A DNA stretch of 64,000 nt from Pyxicephalus adspersus (lineage: Eukaryota; Chordata; Amphibia; Anura; Pyxicephalidae), in contig NC_092858.1 in assembly GCF_032062135.1 (NCBI RefSeq), positions 168,088,950 to 168,152,949 of the forward strand. The letters run 5' to 3'. How positions within the stretch are numbered: position 1 is the first letter of the stretch; every line of letters starts with the position of its first letter. Positions 12,223 through 23,723 of the stretch are shown piece by piece. The position numbers were made by a program, and so were the translations under genes. A model generated the notes under the pieces. That model saw only the letters and a list, made by a program, of their open reading frames with translations, did not search any database and was not told the origin of the DNA.

Positions 12223-14039
12223 CAAACAAGTACTTGTTTGGGTTCCTAGAAATAGAAGGATTCATGTGTGGGCAAAATATTTACTTGTAACAGAAATAAG
12301 TCTAGAACAGAAGAAAATATTTTGCATCCTTGTCATGTATTAACTTTAATTACATCAATTGCAGAATATGCAAATGTTTTAGAATCTTTATGTTGTTACT
12401 GTCTTAGCCAGTCATATTTTTTAAGGGTTCATTCCTATATTTTCATGTTAGCCATTTATTTTAGTGTTGCTAAGACCAAATAAGACAGTGAAAGAGGTGC
12501 GTATAAAGATGTTATGTGCTTATGTTCATCAATGATAAGATAGAACACATCAAGTTCTTTACCTGCTTACCCAAGAAAGCCTAAAGCACTAATTAGGTTC
12601 ACAATTTGTAAAAACAGCAGTTTGATTTAAAGACACATCTACTGTAAATATTTACATGGCTATCAACGTATCTGTTGAACTGTTGTCTTTTTTAGTCTAT
12701 AATAAAACCTTTTTATAAATTAAAGAGTACAGACTGATATCTCTACACAAAGGAATTATTGTTTTTCCATGCTTATACCAACCATTATGTCTTTGATTAC
12801 AACAGGTTTTGGATAACGTCACCAGTCTGCTGCATCCAGGAGGAAGTCATTTCTTGCTAGTGATCAGTCTGCACATTGTAACTTTGCAGCAAGTCACAAG
12901 GTAAGATACTGATCTTTGTTAGACATTGTTAAACAAAGCACCTGAAATAATGCGCCTGTGTCATTTATAAGCCAACATCTCAGTTCAAGAAGCAGACGCT
13001 AACAGTGGATAATTCCTGAACAAAAATGGCTCCATCCATCTGAATGGAAAAGAAGATGAAAGCGTTGACAGGGGAAGTCCTGATAGAAAAAATAAATCTA
13101 TACCATTACATCAGCATTGTCTCATTTATTATTTGTTTAAATCGCATTCAAATTCAGGATTAGGTATTCACATTTTCTAATACTTCTCATACCCCCTTTC
13201 CCTTTCCGGCTGACACCAGCCCTGTGAAGACTTACCTATTCATAATGTACAGCCTCTAATAATGCTGCAGCTTTGAGGATGCAATTATGGGCCCAATGTC
13301 ATATTGGGGTTGATTTACTCAAGGGCACATTGACATAGCATGAATGATCACTCTGCATGATATAGATCCTTAAATTAGTTAGTAAGATTAACCTTTGCTG
13401 ACTTCAGCCTACCAATCATGTGCAAGACAAATATAAGCAAGTAAAATATTCCTTGCAAGAGATTTGTTGTGAACTGGCAGGACATCTGCACTGGAGCAGG
13501 CAGGGAGAGGGAAGTAAAGTGAACTAAACTCCAAACTCTAATGCATTTTGATGGGAAGAAAAAAAATAATACATTGTAAAAGTAATAGGATAGCAACAAG
13601 CTGAAAGGTGTCTAATTGATGCTTTCAAGAGTTCAGCTTCAAACACAAAGCAGTATTCAGCAAGTCTTGGAGATCTTGGCATTTTTCTGTAACTACTTTA
13701 CACTCTGTTTTGGTTTTGTTCAATTCGTCTTTTGATGCGCTTTGAAATAAATTGAATCTATATAGTTAATACAATGCATCTAGTATGTAGTGTCAGCTAC
13801 AGTCAGAGAGAGGATCAATAATTTATCTTGACAGAAAGTCTAGATTGTCAAGATAGCATCGCAGAGTTGGAACATGTTGCCCAATGAATTCTAGAATGCG
13901 CATGTACTCATCAACTGTTGCTGATTTAAATTGCAAGGACCTAGGGAAAGCAGCTTAAAAAAGTGAATAATTGAATGATAAACTATTAACTAGATGGTAC
14001 AGAGTACCGGCCTTATTGGCAAAAATCTATCCTCAAGCA
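12223..14039. other. Unassigned intergenic sequence
   Basis: AT-rich, no recognised gene or repeat. The stretch from 13190 to 13330 is slightly GC-richer without a match I can name. Confidence 0.4.
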
Positions 14040-14545
14040 GACAATAAATGCTGAAGATGTCAAAACGCCATAGGTAGTTTGTTACATATCTTACATATCT
14101 TACATATCTTTTGGGAAAGTCCTCTATTATCAGCTTTTTGGTCACAAGTTGCTAATATAATAAAGGAATTAACAGACAAATCAGTTCAGAATAAACCAGA
14201 ACTGGCTCTGCTACATGTTTCCCTTTTTTCGAGGAAAAGATATCATAATTCTCTATTTAGACACTTGCTAAATGCAGCCATAGCCCTTATCCCCTCTCTC
14301 TGGAAACAAACCTCCCCCCGACTGTCTCTCAATGGTTTACGAGAATTAAAGAGATTATGACCATGGAAGACCCCATGGCCAATAGAGATGGTTGTATGGC
14401 CAAGTTTAATAAAACATGGTTCTACTGGTTTCAATATACCATGTCCACAGAATATCTTCAAATAAGAAGTGCTAATGTTGATACTACTGACGAAGTTTGA
14501 CTGTGTTTGGTTATTTGAAGTGTTATCTGAATTTGTATATATACC
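14040..14545 (+). pseudogene. L1/Tx1-type LINE, ORF2 C-terminal fragment
   Basis: The plus strand encodes LLHILHIFWESPLLSAFWSQ followed by HLLNAAIALIPSLWKQTSP and, after a stop, pieces such as MANRDGCMAKFNKTWFYWF. These match the C-terminal end of amphibian L1/Tx1 ORF2 proteins (H-x-F-W-x-C/S-P, then the LLNAA-LIP-LWK block). A TTACATATC triplication near 14082-14110 marks local slippage. The fragment abuts a mariner transposase remnant on the opposite strand. It is a different region or family from the 5.7-9.7 kb copies. Confidence 0.7.
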
Positions 14546-14566
14546 AGGACAAAAATGCTTACTGTA

Positions 14567-14926
14567 CATGTCTAGGATAGTGGTGATAACAAACCCAACA
14601 TGTTCCCGCGAGGTGTCAAGTATCTGAGCTATCTTTTTTGTGGATATTCGCCGGTCCTCAAAAATAGGCTCATGGACAGCATCGCAGGTTTCCGGGTCAG
14701 TTGAGGTTGGGGGGCATCCACTGCGGGGCTCATTTTCAATGGTGAAATGCCCAGACTTGAAACAAGATATCCAGGTTCTGACAGTGCTATAGGAAGGACA
14801 CTTCTCCCCCAGTGTTTGTGACATCTCAGTGTGAATGTCCTTTGCAGACTTTCCCTGGAGAAACAAAAACTTCATGACAGCCCATAACTCCAACGACGTG
14901 AAACTTGCTTGTGCCTCTGCCATCAC
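14567..14926 (-). pseudogene. Mariner transposase remnant (N-terminal helix-turn-helix part)
   Basis: An uninterrupted minus-strand stretch of about 120 residues begins MMAEAQASFTSLELWAVMKF. It holds two helix-turn-helix-like blocks: GKSAKDIHTEM...STVRTWISCFKSG, and EDRRISTKKIAQILDTSREH, separated by the linker EPRSGCPPTST. This is the DNA-binding half of a Tc1/mariner (mariner-type, HTH_48) transposase. After about residue 120 the frame runs on into unrelated LINE sequence, so the catalytic DD(E/D) domain is missing. Only the N-terminal third of a family protein of about 340 residues is left. Confidence 0.82.
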
Positions 14927-15201
14927 ACCTTATCACTAAAAACAGTTTTAAGAATCACAAAGACCTGATATTTGCTCAGTTACATACTAAGATATTAGGC
15001 TGTCATATGCCCTCACACTCAATTTTCTATTTCTTCTGGAAGGGGGCAAAGCCAGGAACTTCTCAGCACCCCCACGTATACCACATTTATGAACCATTTA
15101 TGAATTATTTTGTTTCAGATATCTTATATGCTTGGCAGCACTAGGGTCCTGGGTCTACAAATTGGCCAGGACACATATCCTCATATTTGCATTTCCCTGG
15201 T

Positions 15202-15492
15202 CAGTGTTTCTCAACCAGAGTTCTTTGTAACCCCAGGGTTCCTCCAGAGCTTGCTAGGGTTTTTTTTGAGCAATGAGCACTTTGTACCTCTCAGGTCAGT
15301 TTACCGTACGCTAATGATTATTTTTGGCTGTCCCTATAAATCAAATTCTAATTACTGAAGCCAGCAAAAAAGTAAGAGACATTCTTCTTTTTGGCCACTA
15401 TGTTACTTTACTGCAGGCTATGGAAATAGTAATTATAGAAAGACTGAAGACTGAAAGTTATTTCAGGGGATTCGACCATGTTAAAAAGACCA
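15202..15492 (+). mobile_element. hAT-like MITE, same family
   Basis: CAGTGTTTCTCAACCAGAGT, GGGTTCCTCCAGAGCTTGCT, TTTTTGGCTGTCC and AAAGTTATTTCAGGGGATTC follow the family order in the plus orientation. The right terminal repeat is eroded (ATGTTAAAAAGACC). Confidence 0.75.
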
Positions 15493-16389
15493 GAAAAGGC
15501 TCCTTTAGGTGCTCCAGTTTCCCTTACATTTCTAAAGTGCTCAGATGGATACATTGGCGTATTCCCCCAAATTGGTTTGGACTATGTTAGGAGCAGATGG
15601 TGACATGGCTTTGCACAAGATGTTGGTACAATATAAATACATGATAATAATAAAATTGATCCTCTTTTAAATGTTGACTTTTTAACTCTCAGTAAAGCCA
15701 ACTTTGTGCTAGGTATATATTAAAGGTGATATTTCTTATGGGGTGGAGAACAGTGTCCCTTTATGTTGGGCATATTGTAGAAGATAATTTGCTAGGTGAA
15801 TTCTACAAACAGAACATGTGTATGTATATAGAAATTAAGTGTCTGTGAATATCTCATATCTCCAATAAGGTGCCTTCCATTAAAACATACATTTGGATTG
15901 ATCTTTCTTTCCCCCCGTGTAATAAAAGCTGTTACCTTGGCAATATGTAATTCAAACACATTAATGTAATTTTTATCGCTCATTTACAAATAAAAATGTG
16001 CGTCACAAGAAGAGGGCTGTAAAAAGATATTGCATTTTCACCGCCTTCATAAATGGCTACAAGAGAACAGTTCATTTTCTATATTACACAGACCATTAAA
16101 ACTAGTTCATTGTACAGTTGGTAAATATCCAGAAGTTTTTATTGTCAGTGAAGCAATCAACCTTCCTCATAATTCTGAAGTTTGTTTTGCAATTAGGTTT
16201 GTATTGCATGTAAAGCAGAACTCCAGGTTTATGATATTTGTAGATAGTCCTCCTATGTGCATACACTGTGGCGCCACAAGCATTGGAACTTGCCACAGGT
16301 AATATGAGTCAACTGATTTCATGTCTTCAAGGACTTCAAGGATAATCCCACTTCTTCTTTCACCTATTTGATTTCTGTCCTATTAGTCA
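15493..16389. other. Unassigned intergenic sequence
   Basis: No recognised repeat. Open frames of 60-90 codons on both strands at 15792-16302 overlap each other and look like chance. Confidence 0.4.
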
Positions 16390-16700
16390 TTAAAGGAGAA
16401 CTAAACTGAAAAGTGCCTAAAAAACAAAACAAAAAAAAAAAACACTTACCTTCAATCCAGCAGGGCATTTGGATCCATCTGGAGGTGTCTTGCATCGGGT
16501 CCCGCAACGTCCTGGCATCTGTCCCAGAGCCAGCGCTCCGGGTGCCGCTATCTTCTCCTCTTCTTCCTGGTTCTTCTTCCTACATCACCCCACCCAGGCG
16601 TAAGATCGGGTGATGTAGGATGGAAAAAAACTTGCCGATCTCACTGTGCATGCATGAAATTGGCAAATATTTTTTTTTGCACGAAAAGGCTCCTTTTGTG
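16390..16700. repeat. Probable dispersed repeat with GC-rich core
   Basis: AAAGGAGAACTAAACTGAAA, an A-run, CACTTACC, then a GC-rich core (CCAGCGCTCCGGGTGCCGC) and an inverted pair around CCTACATCACCCCACCCAGG and GATCGGGTGATGTAGG. The abrupt GC shift and shared order with 18200-18400 suggest an interspersed repeat. Superfamily unknown. Confidence 0.4.
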
Positions 16701-16793
16701 CATGCCCGAGATGCTGATACATTGTGTGAGAGGTAGTATAGTGAGCTAAGAAATCTCCTTCTCTTTGTTGATGTTTACCATGCCTCTGTCATT

Positions 16794-16895
16794 GAGCCTG
16801 ATTTTTTAAGACTGAAGACTATAATGGATAAACCCGGGAGATCCAGCAACCAGTGGGGTGTACTAAAATCAGTACTGAACCAGATCTGTTAACAA
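16794..16895. mobile_element. Palindromic foldback element, degraded left half
   Basis: GAGCCTGATTTTTTAAGAC followed by GAAGACTATAATGG and GAGATCCAGCAACC matches the left arm of the family. The right arm is not recognisable. Confidence 0.55.
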
Positions 16896-19584
16896 ATGAC
16901 CTGGTAGATGGAAGGGAAACTAATAGTGATATTGTTGGAAAAACAAAATGATGCAGAATGATTTATACCCCATTGGAAAGATAAATTCTTCTAGATCTAA
17001 GTCAAATAGTAAAATGGAGAAATGGTAACATGAGCTGGGAAATAAAAGTAATGCTGGATAATATAAAGTTAAATGTACAGTCACTAAAATGTGGTAATTG
17101 CGTTGGCTTTGAAGTAATGTAATGGAACACAGCTGTGAAAAATAGACCTGGGGAAACAGTTACTTAAGCAGGAAAGGCTCTCAGTGCCAAGCAGTGGTTG
17201 CAAAAACAAATTAAATATCTTCTTGAATACAAAATGTGTTACATTTATTAATACTGCTTCTGTAAGAATCAATTGTAAAGCCACAGACTGAATATGAAAT
17301 ACAGTTTTGGGCGAGGGAAAGGTAATGGGTATTTAGAGATCACTGAAACATGAGTAACAAAATAAATCGAGTGATGGGAGTTCTTACTATAAGTCCAGAG
17401 ATGAAACATAATGAAGGCCAACATGGCTAGGAGGAGGAATAGGACAGGAGAGGCTTAAGATGTAAGTTTGGGATCAGATACAAGGATCAGATGGGTACAA
17501 AGGGACCCCATGTATAGATCATAAATACGTTTGAATGATGATAAGATGGGATGTTGGGGAAGATCAAGATGAATATATTAGTTAGGAGAACTTGGAGGAG
17601 CAGTCAAGTAGTTGATATTGCTAAAATTTCATGGTACTTCCCCTTGGCTTCTTCTTCATGGCTTTTCCGGGAGCCAGGTCACCTGGGAGAATTAAAGTAG
17701 CTTAATCTGGTAATGTCCATGAGCCAGTGTAATGTGGTGTTGGACATAGGTTAATCACAAATGTTTATTTAGTTACCTTTCCTCCTCGTAACATTTGTGT
17801 TACCTTAATTTGATTGGATTTGTTTTATTTATTGAGTTTGTGGGAAAAAAGGCTACTATAGTCAATTACAACTATTCCTATGTCTTTATTTCTGGTGAAA
17901 AAATAAAAACTCAAATGATGAATCCAATGTTCATGAAAAATCATAAAAAATTGTGTAGTTTGGAAAAAAAAATTAGAGAGGTTGTTAATCAGTTTATTAA
18001 ATGTATGCATAGAGCAGTTTGTAAAGTGCTAGTAAATAGGAAATAGAATTTGCAGGTGCAGCACAAATTACAACAAGCAATAAGCAAGACTATGTATACT
18101 GCATTACTCTCTGCCGACACTTTTTTGTGTCACCTGTGATCACCATAATTTTGTTTCACTATTGTGGAAACACCTAACTGCCTTTGTATGTAATGGGTAT
18201 TAGCGTCTGGAGGAAGCCAGCAGCACAGAAATCTAAAAAGCAAAAACAATTTTTTTCCTTTGTTAAAAAAAAAAATACCACTTACACGTACTTTTGCAGG
18301 ACCCCCTGATCCCTCCACAGCTGACCTCGAATCGGTCACACATCGTCCTGGATTCTTCTTTTGTTTTAGCATGAGAGAAGTGCCAGGCCCCACCATCTTT
18401 TACCGCCTATGTCTACCATTTCATATATAAATATTTATATAAGTATAATATTTATTAGTAAAAATTGTAATGATAGGTTTGCTTTAGAGGATTTTGACAA
18501 TATATCATCACTGGCATAACAATAGAATTATCATTGGTGGACTACCGAGGCTGTTAATGCTATCCCATCTCTGAATAAAGGTGAGTTGTCTGGGCTTACC
18601 CAGTGACTTACTGGCATGGTAATGGCATGCAGCAAATGAAACTTGGTTATTGTTCATATATCATATCTCTTTCTTCAATAAGTCAATTGACCTATTGAAG
18701 CCAAACCATGGGTATGAGAGACAGGTGGATTTTATGCTCAGTAGAAGTCAGCAATGGTAGACTGTGAAAGGTTTCCTTTAAGTCAGTTGGAAACCCTTCC
18801 TTTTATTCTGAAGTGTCCATGAAGCAAAGAACCCAAACATTGCGCAGGTTATCTAGAAACATGTTTTTGCTGAATCTAAATTAATGTTACAATATAACAC
18901 AGATTCCCCCTCTATGGATACAAGAATGTTGAATAATTTGGGGCACAACGCCCCTGGTTCTGTACTCCATGCTGCTTTTATCCAGTTTTGTGCCTCAGGT
19001 TACAAGTATAAATGAAAGATGCCAGAACTCATACTCAGCAAAACTAACATAAATATAGAATGTAAAATGTGAATTTTATGGAACTTCTCAATGAATGGAA
19101 TTGATTTACATTTCAGTGATGTGATTGTTTATGCAGGCACCTGCTTCTCATGTTTGATGCCCAAAATGGCTCAGGCGGTTGCATGGGGATCCATAGCAGT
19201 TTATTGTATGGCCTCTCTGTTCCAATCAAATGGAATGTGGAAAGTGTGAACATTGGCATTCCTGGGACAAGCAATGGTCTAACAGTAGTGCATAATTTAG
19301 GACATGGTGCTGTGTGATTTGTGAGTTGTTGTGTAGAAGGGAACCTGTTATCTGAAACATACTTCAAGACAAAAAACTTTGCTCACCTCCAAAAGCTTAC
19401 TGTATGTAGGTTGGTGTGACGGCCAGATGTGCACAAATCTTTGGCCATGAGGTGTATTTTTAAGGAACTGTGGGAAGTACAAATGTAGGGGGGCATTGTA
19501 TTTTTAAAGGGGACATTATGGCATTGCTCGACAATCATCTGAATAATTATATGTGCGGAGTATAATCTGCAACCCTTTGTCAAT
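16896..19584. other. Mostly unassigned intergenic sequence
   Basis: Apart from the probable repeat at 18200-18400 I recognise nothing. 17290-17740 is purine-rich on the plus strand. Confidence 0.4.
18200..18400. repeat. Probable dispersed repeat, similar layout to 16390-16700
   Basis: A long A-run, then CCACTTACACGTACTTTTGC, GATCCCTCCACAG and CAGGCCCCACCATC. It has the A-run, CACTTAC and GC-rich core in the same order as 16390-16700, but direct sequence identity is weak. Confidence 0.3.
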
Positions 19585-20165
19585 TAGAGATGAGCCAGAA
19601 TGCCTCTGGCATTTTTGCAAAAATGTCCTCAAAGTTTACGATGGTTTCGCGAAACCATCGGAAATCTCTACAGAACGATTATCACGGCTGCGTTCATAAA
19701 TACAACTATGGGAATCCTCCGGTCAGTGAGCAAGCCCTCATTCTAACCTGTGGTGCCCAGGAATCTCTCTCTGAGAGGAGGAGTATCGTGGCTCCATTTA
19801 TGAATGCAGCCATGATACTCCTTCTCTTAGAGTCCCGAGTCATGCAGCTTGTGTTTATGAATATACGCGGCCATGGGAAAAATCAGAGGATTTTTCCCAC
19901 GCTGCAATTACTCATGAGCAGCCAGTGAGACTCACACTGTGTTCCTGGGTAGAGAAACTCTATCTAGGAACACATAGTACAGGACTGCCACAGCAACCAG
20001 AAAAGCGGAGCTGACAACTCAGCTCCCCTGATTGGTCTTGCAGGTCCCAAAAATTTGGTCTCCCGGACGAATTTATAAAGGCCATTCTTGTCTACATGTT
20101 TGGTAAGTGAGAACGGCCCAATTTGCAGCGAGACCGAACTTAAAAAATTTGCTCGCTCATCCCTA
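19585..20165. mobile_element. MITE-like element made of consecutive hairpins
   Basis: Outer inverted ends TAGAGATGAGC and GCTCATCCCTA. Inside, successive palindromes follow one another: 19594-19610 (GCCAGA/TCTGGC), 19610-19625 (CATTTTTGCAAAAATG, perfect), 19639-19660 (22-base perfect palindrome centred on TTTCGCGAAA), 19773-19826 (AGGAGTATCGTGGCT against AGCCATGATACTCCT), 19875-19898 (GGGAAAAATC/GATTTTTCCC), 19936-19978 (TGTGTTCCT/AGGAACACA) and 20007-20026 (GGAGCTGA/TCAGCTCC). It is richer in CpG than its surroundings. No transposase is present. The open frame at 19590-19928 is a by-product. Confidence 0.75.
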
Positions 20166-20442
20166 TTGTCAACCACTACAGTTACATTTTAGAGGTGAAC
20201 TCCATGCACATTTTAAAATTCAGTTATGAACTTTTTGGAAAATGGTAAATATATATTTAAATGCAGTTATGTAGGTGCCTGAAACTGGCATGGTGTTACC
20301 TCATCTCTAAAATAAAATACAGACAGGGAGGGGCAGTACTAGGGGTCATTCAGGTGTTCATCATGCACTTGTATTGGCTTGGAGCATGCTTCTTCTTTGT
20401 CTAGTTACAGGCTGGAGCTAGGAAAGTAACCAAACTCTATTC

Positions 20443-20703
20443 CAGCGTGTCTCAACCTTATTAACGTGGGCAAAACCCTTGATATAAAAACATACTACTA
20501 TACTTACTATATCCACAGCTCACAGTACTTTAGCATGGTGGTCAATAGGAAGAATTACCTCTTATATTGCTGGCCATTTGGAAAAAAGTCACCCTATAGA
20601 TAGCCAAAAATATCATTGGTGTCACTTAAACTGACCTGACAGCCATAAACTGCTCAATGGAACCTCTAGCAACCTCTGGAGGTACCCTGGTTAAGAAATC
20701 CTG
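20443..20703 (-). mobile_element. hAT-like MITE with exact 8-bp target duplication
   Basis: The 261-base element starts CAGCGTGTCTCAACC and ends GGTTAAGAAATCCTG, imperfect terminal inverted repeats. It is flanked on both sides by CTCTATTC (20435-20442 and 20704-20711). Eight-base duplications are the mark of hAT transposition. No coding capacity. The interior shares ATCCACAGCTCACAG and TAGCAACCTCTGGAGG with the other copies. Confidence 0.88.
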
Positions 20704-20760
20704 CTCTATTCTTTAGGGATGTTTTACATGGGTGGTAAGGTAGTGATGTAGTTGCAATGG

Positions 20761-21050
20761 CAACATGGTGGCTCAGAAGTTAGCACTCTGCGAACTGCGA
20801 ATCCCGGCCACGGCACTATCTGCATGGATTTTGTGCTCCAGTCACTCCAGTTTCCTCCCACATTTCCAATTCATGCAGTTAAGTTAGTTGGCTTCCCCCC
20901 AAAATTGACCTTAGACTGTATTAAAGACATAGGACTATGGTAGGGACATTAGATTGTAATTTTAAGGGACAGTTAGTGTCACCACTCCAGACTTTGTACA
21001 GCGCTGCGTAATATTATGGTGCTAAATAAATACTGTGTAATAATAATATA
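20761..21050 (+). mobile_element. tRNA-derived SINE with L2-like tail, copy A
   Basis: The head GGTGGCTCAGAAGTTAGCAC and CGAATCCCGGCC resemble the A and B boxes of a tRNA promoter. The body holds TCCAGTTTCCTCCCACATTT and GGGACAGTTAGTG. The 3' end, TTTGTACAGCGCTGCGTAAT then TAAATAAATACTG and an AAT repeat, matches the L2 LINE tails in this window. The copy is nearly full length. Confidence 0.82.
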
Positions 21051-21410
21051 TGGCAATGGCTTCCTCATGGTAGGTAATTCCAGTCACTAAGTGGACACTC
21101 CAAGCAAGCATCTCACCCATGACTACTATAAGAATGGGGGCAGCTGGGCACTACACATCAAAGTCTCTGGAAACGCCTTAATTTTGCAAAGGCATGGAGG
21201 TGGATAGTGATTGGTGGCTTTCAGCTACAAGAAGCAATCCACGAAATGACAGGAGTCAGATCATTTGAATAAAGGAATTAAGCCTTAAGGCGGACCTATC
21301 GTCACATTTTCTACTTTATATAAAAGGGTAGATTAATATTTAATATAAGGTAAGAAATTTTTTTTTTATTTTTTTAAACTATTATCTTGCAATTTTATCC
21401 CCCACATATC

Positions 21411-21565
21411 CCCCACCTCCTATATAGTAAGCTCTTCCGGGCAGGGTCCCCTCCTCTTCCTGTGTCACTGTCTGTATTGGTCTGTCATTTGCAACCCCTA
21501 TTTAATATACAGAGCTGCGTAATATGTTGGCGCTATATAAATCCTGTTTATTAATATTAATATCC
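21411..21565 (+). mobile_element. L2-type LINE 3' tail
   Basis: Tail-only copy: AGTAAGCTCTTCCGGGCAGG, then the TGTCACTGTCTGTATTGGTC block and GTTGGCGCTATATAAATCCT, ending in TTATTAATATTAATA. No coding part remains. Confidence 0.82.
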
Positions 21566-23048
21566 CAGGAGGCTGCTGGCTTCTCCCTCTGTGCATGTCT
21601 GAACTTGTGAATGAGCAGAAGGAGCTTTCTTGAGATTAACACTTTTTTTTACATTTTTTCTAGAAGCACAGTGCAAGATTGTGTGACGTCAGCAGAAGAA
21701 CAAGTAAGAAGATTAAGAAAATGGTGGCACCCCGTGTCCAGCCTGCTCTGGCCTGAAGAAGGAAGACAGAATGGCGTGGGACCAACTCAACTAGGGTTGC
21801 AGAGCAATCTACAACTTTCCAATCATAAAGGTAGGTGTTATGTTTTGTGTAAGTGTTTATGTTGTGTGTGTTTGTTTTGCTTTCAAAATTTGCCAGGGTA
21901 CTGCTTTGGCTTTTTTATCCAGCAGAGTTGTGTAAACTGTAAGTTTAGGGCATAAACACAAAAATTTATTTGAAAATTCCAGGCATTTGAAAAAATAGAA
22001 ACTGGTGATGAACTTTAACAAGTGGTTGGGAAATAATGGACACAACTCAGTGAAAACTTGTTACAATTTTACTGTTGGAAATAAAGTATTAAAGTTGGCA
22101 AAATCTCCACAACACTGTGATATTGCCTCCCATGACACATTTGCTTTAAATGGTGCAAATGTTCTATCCACAACATGATGAGACTGCAAGATTCATTAGA
22201 AAGGAGGAAATGTAGCGGAAAAGCGCATCTAGACTTTATCGTTATGTGGGAATGCTCCAGAGCTGCAGCAAGCTCGGCTGAATGCCAGATTATTTTTCTC
22301 GCCTTTTATAGGTGAAACTCATTTAAAGTTTGCTGCTGGACTCGGCCTTTGCAAGTTAAAATGAGGACAGGGAGGGCGGGTGGACTTTATTTGGCAGCAA
22401 ACAGAGGAAGACAGAGCGGGCCGTCAATTCTCCGTACAGTGTTTGGGGGCAAAATCTCACCAGCTGTTATTACCGTGACAAATGACATCCGAGGTGTGTT
22501 CATAGCAGGAGGCTAAAGGGACATATATTAAAGTACTTGAAGAATACATTAAATGGTTTAGGAAGGCTGAAAATCCATATGTTAACTGGAATGAATTTGT
22601 TTTTGGTCTCAACACTGTTTAGAGATTTTTTAGCCGTTATTGGCTAACGTACAACATAAAAAATGCACGCTTTCAGAACAATTAAGGCTTCTTCTACAGG
22701 CATTGTAATGCATTAAAAAGGAACTACAAGTGTTCCAAAAGCTTGAATATTTATTAACTTTATGAGAAACTGAACTCAGTTCAATATATTTTAAAGTTTA
22801 ATCTGCTATATTGTGTTTTCTCTGAGTTGCTACTTTCCCTCCATATCGTGGTGCCATGTAGCCAGACCATTGCCAGTGAGAGGGCCTGGCAAGGTGCTAT
22901 CCGAAGCCTCTTGAAAACATTACAGCATCCTGCGTTAGTGTTTCTCTCAAAAGCCAACAGCCCTCGGTTGAATTGGGAAAGTGCCCATCTAAAGTTTGGC
23001 AGGTTCACCCCGCATATATTCTGAATTACACTTTTTTTTTTAATATAA

Positions 23049-23095
23049 ACTCCTGAAGAAGCAGCCTTGGTTGCGAAACGCTTTGAGAGTTGATC
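23049..23095 (+). repeat. CCTGAAGAAG hairpin motif, copy 2
   Basis: CTCCTGAAGAAGCAGCCTTG followed by GTTGCGAAACGCTTTGAGAG. Same layout as copy 1: CCTGAAGAAG, a short stem, then GCGAAACGC. Confidence 0.6.
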
Positions 23096-23504
23096 TTTAT
23101 AAAAGTGCTTCTTGAATTCCTTGAAATGTTTTTATTAGGCTGTTAAGCTTTGATGTTCATTAATATACCACAATAAGAATTCTTCCATTGTCCACCTGTT
23201 CTGGTTTTATTCTTAAAGATTAATAAAGTTTATTTTTGGCCAATTCGTATTAGATTCCCCCAATCCTGTATTCTCTGAGGTGGCATTGACTAAAGTCCAC
23301 AACAAATTGACATGTAACGTAAGTAATGAAAAGATGTAAAGAAGAGCTTCCATGATGGAAAAACCAAAATCCAGTAAACTAACAATGTGGGTCAGGGACA
23401 ATCAGGCTTGGAAGTAACGGGACTGAAAATGCTCAACATTCCCCAGCCAGGAATCGAAGGAGGCTCTATCGGACTTGCTACATCTGCAGTTTCTAATGCA
23501 CATT

Positions 23505-23723
23505 GGGCCTGATTTTTTAAAGCTCTCTATGGTAGAGGATAGTCTATTATGGGGGAACCTGGATGATCGAGCAAACCTACAATTCTTTTCTTATTTTTAC
23601 TTTCCTATTAGTTGGCAAATGTTTTCAATCTTGGACAAGATACATTTTAGGTTTGCTGGATCACTTAGGTTCTCTGATTATAATCAATCTTATCATGGCT
23701 TGGAGATCTTTAATACATCGAGC
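23505..23723. mobile_element. Palindromic foldback element, copy 3
   Basis: GGGCCTGATTTTTTAAAGC at the left; TTTGCTGGATCACTTAGGTT and GGAGATCTTTAATACATCGA at the right. Confidence 0.78.

Larger units (their letters stand above)
21051..23504. other. Intergenic sequence with possible constrained block
   Basis: Contains the L2 tail at 21411-21565 and a probable repeat at 21600-21850. 22190-22500 shows balanced base composition, CpG sites and no repeat signature, so it is a candidate conserved non-coding element. No coding frame is convincing. Confidence 0.35.

Noticed and set aside
11967..12249. Proline-rich (minus) and glycine-rich (plus) open frames
   Set aside because: Both follow from the minisatellite period; overlapping frames on two strands have no domain.
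14243..14926. 227-codon minus-strand frame taken as one protein
   Set aside because: Only the first 120 codons are mariner transposase; the remainder is antisense of a LINE fragment.
20761..20850. A functional tRNA gene
   Set aside because: The A/B-box-like head belongs to a SINE body with an L2-like tail and cannot fold into an intact cloverleaf.
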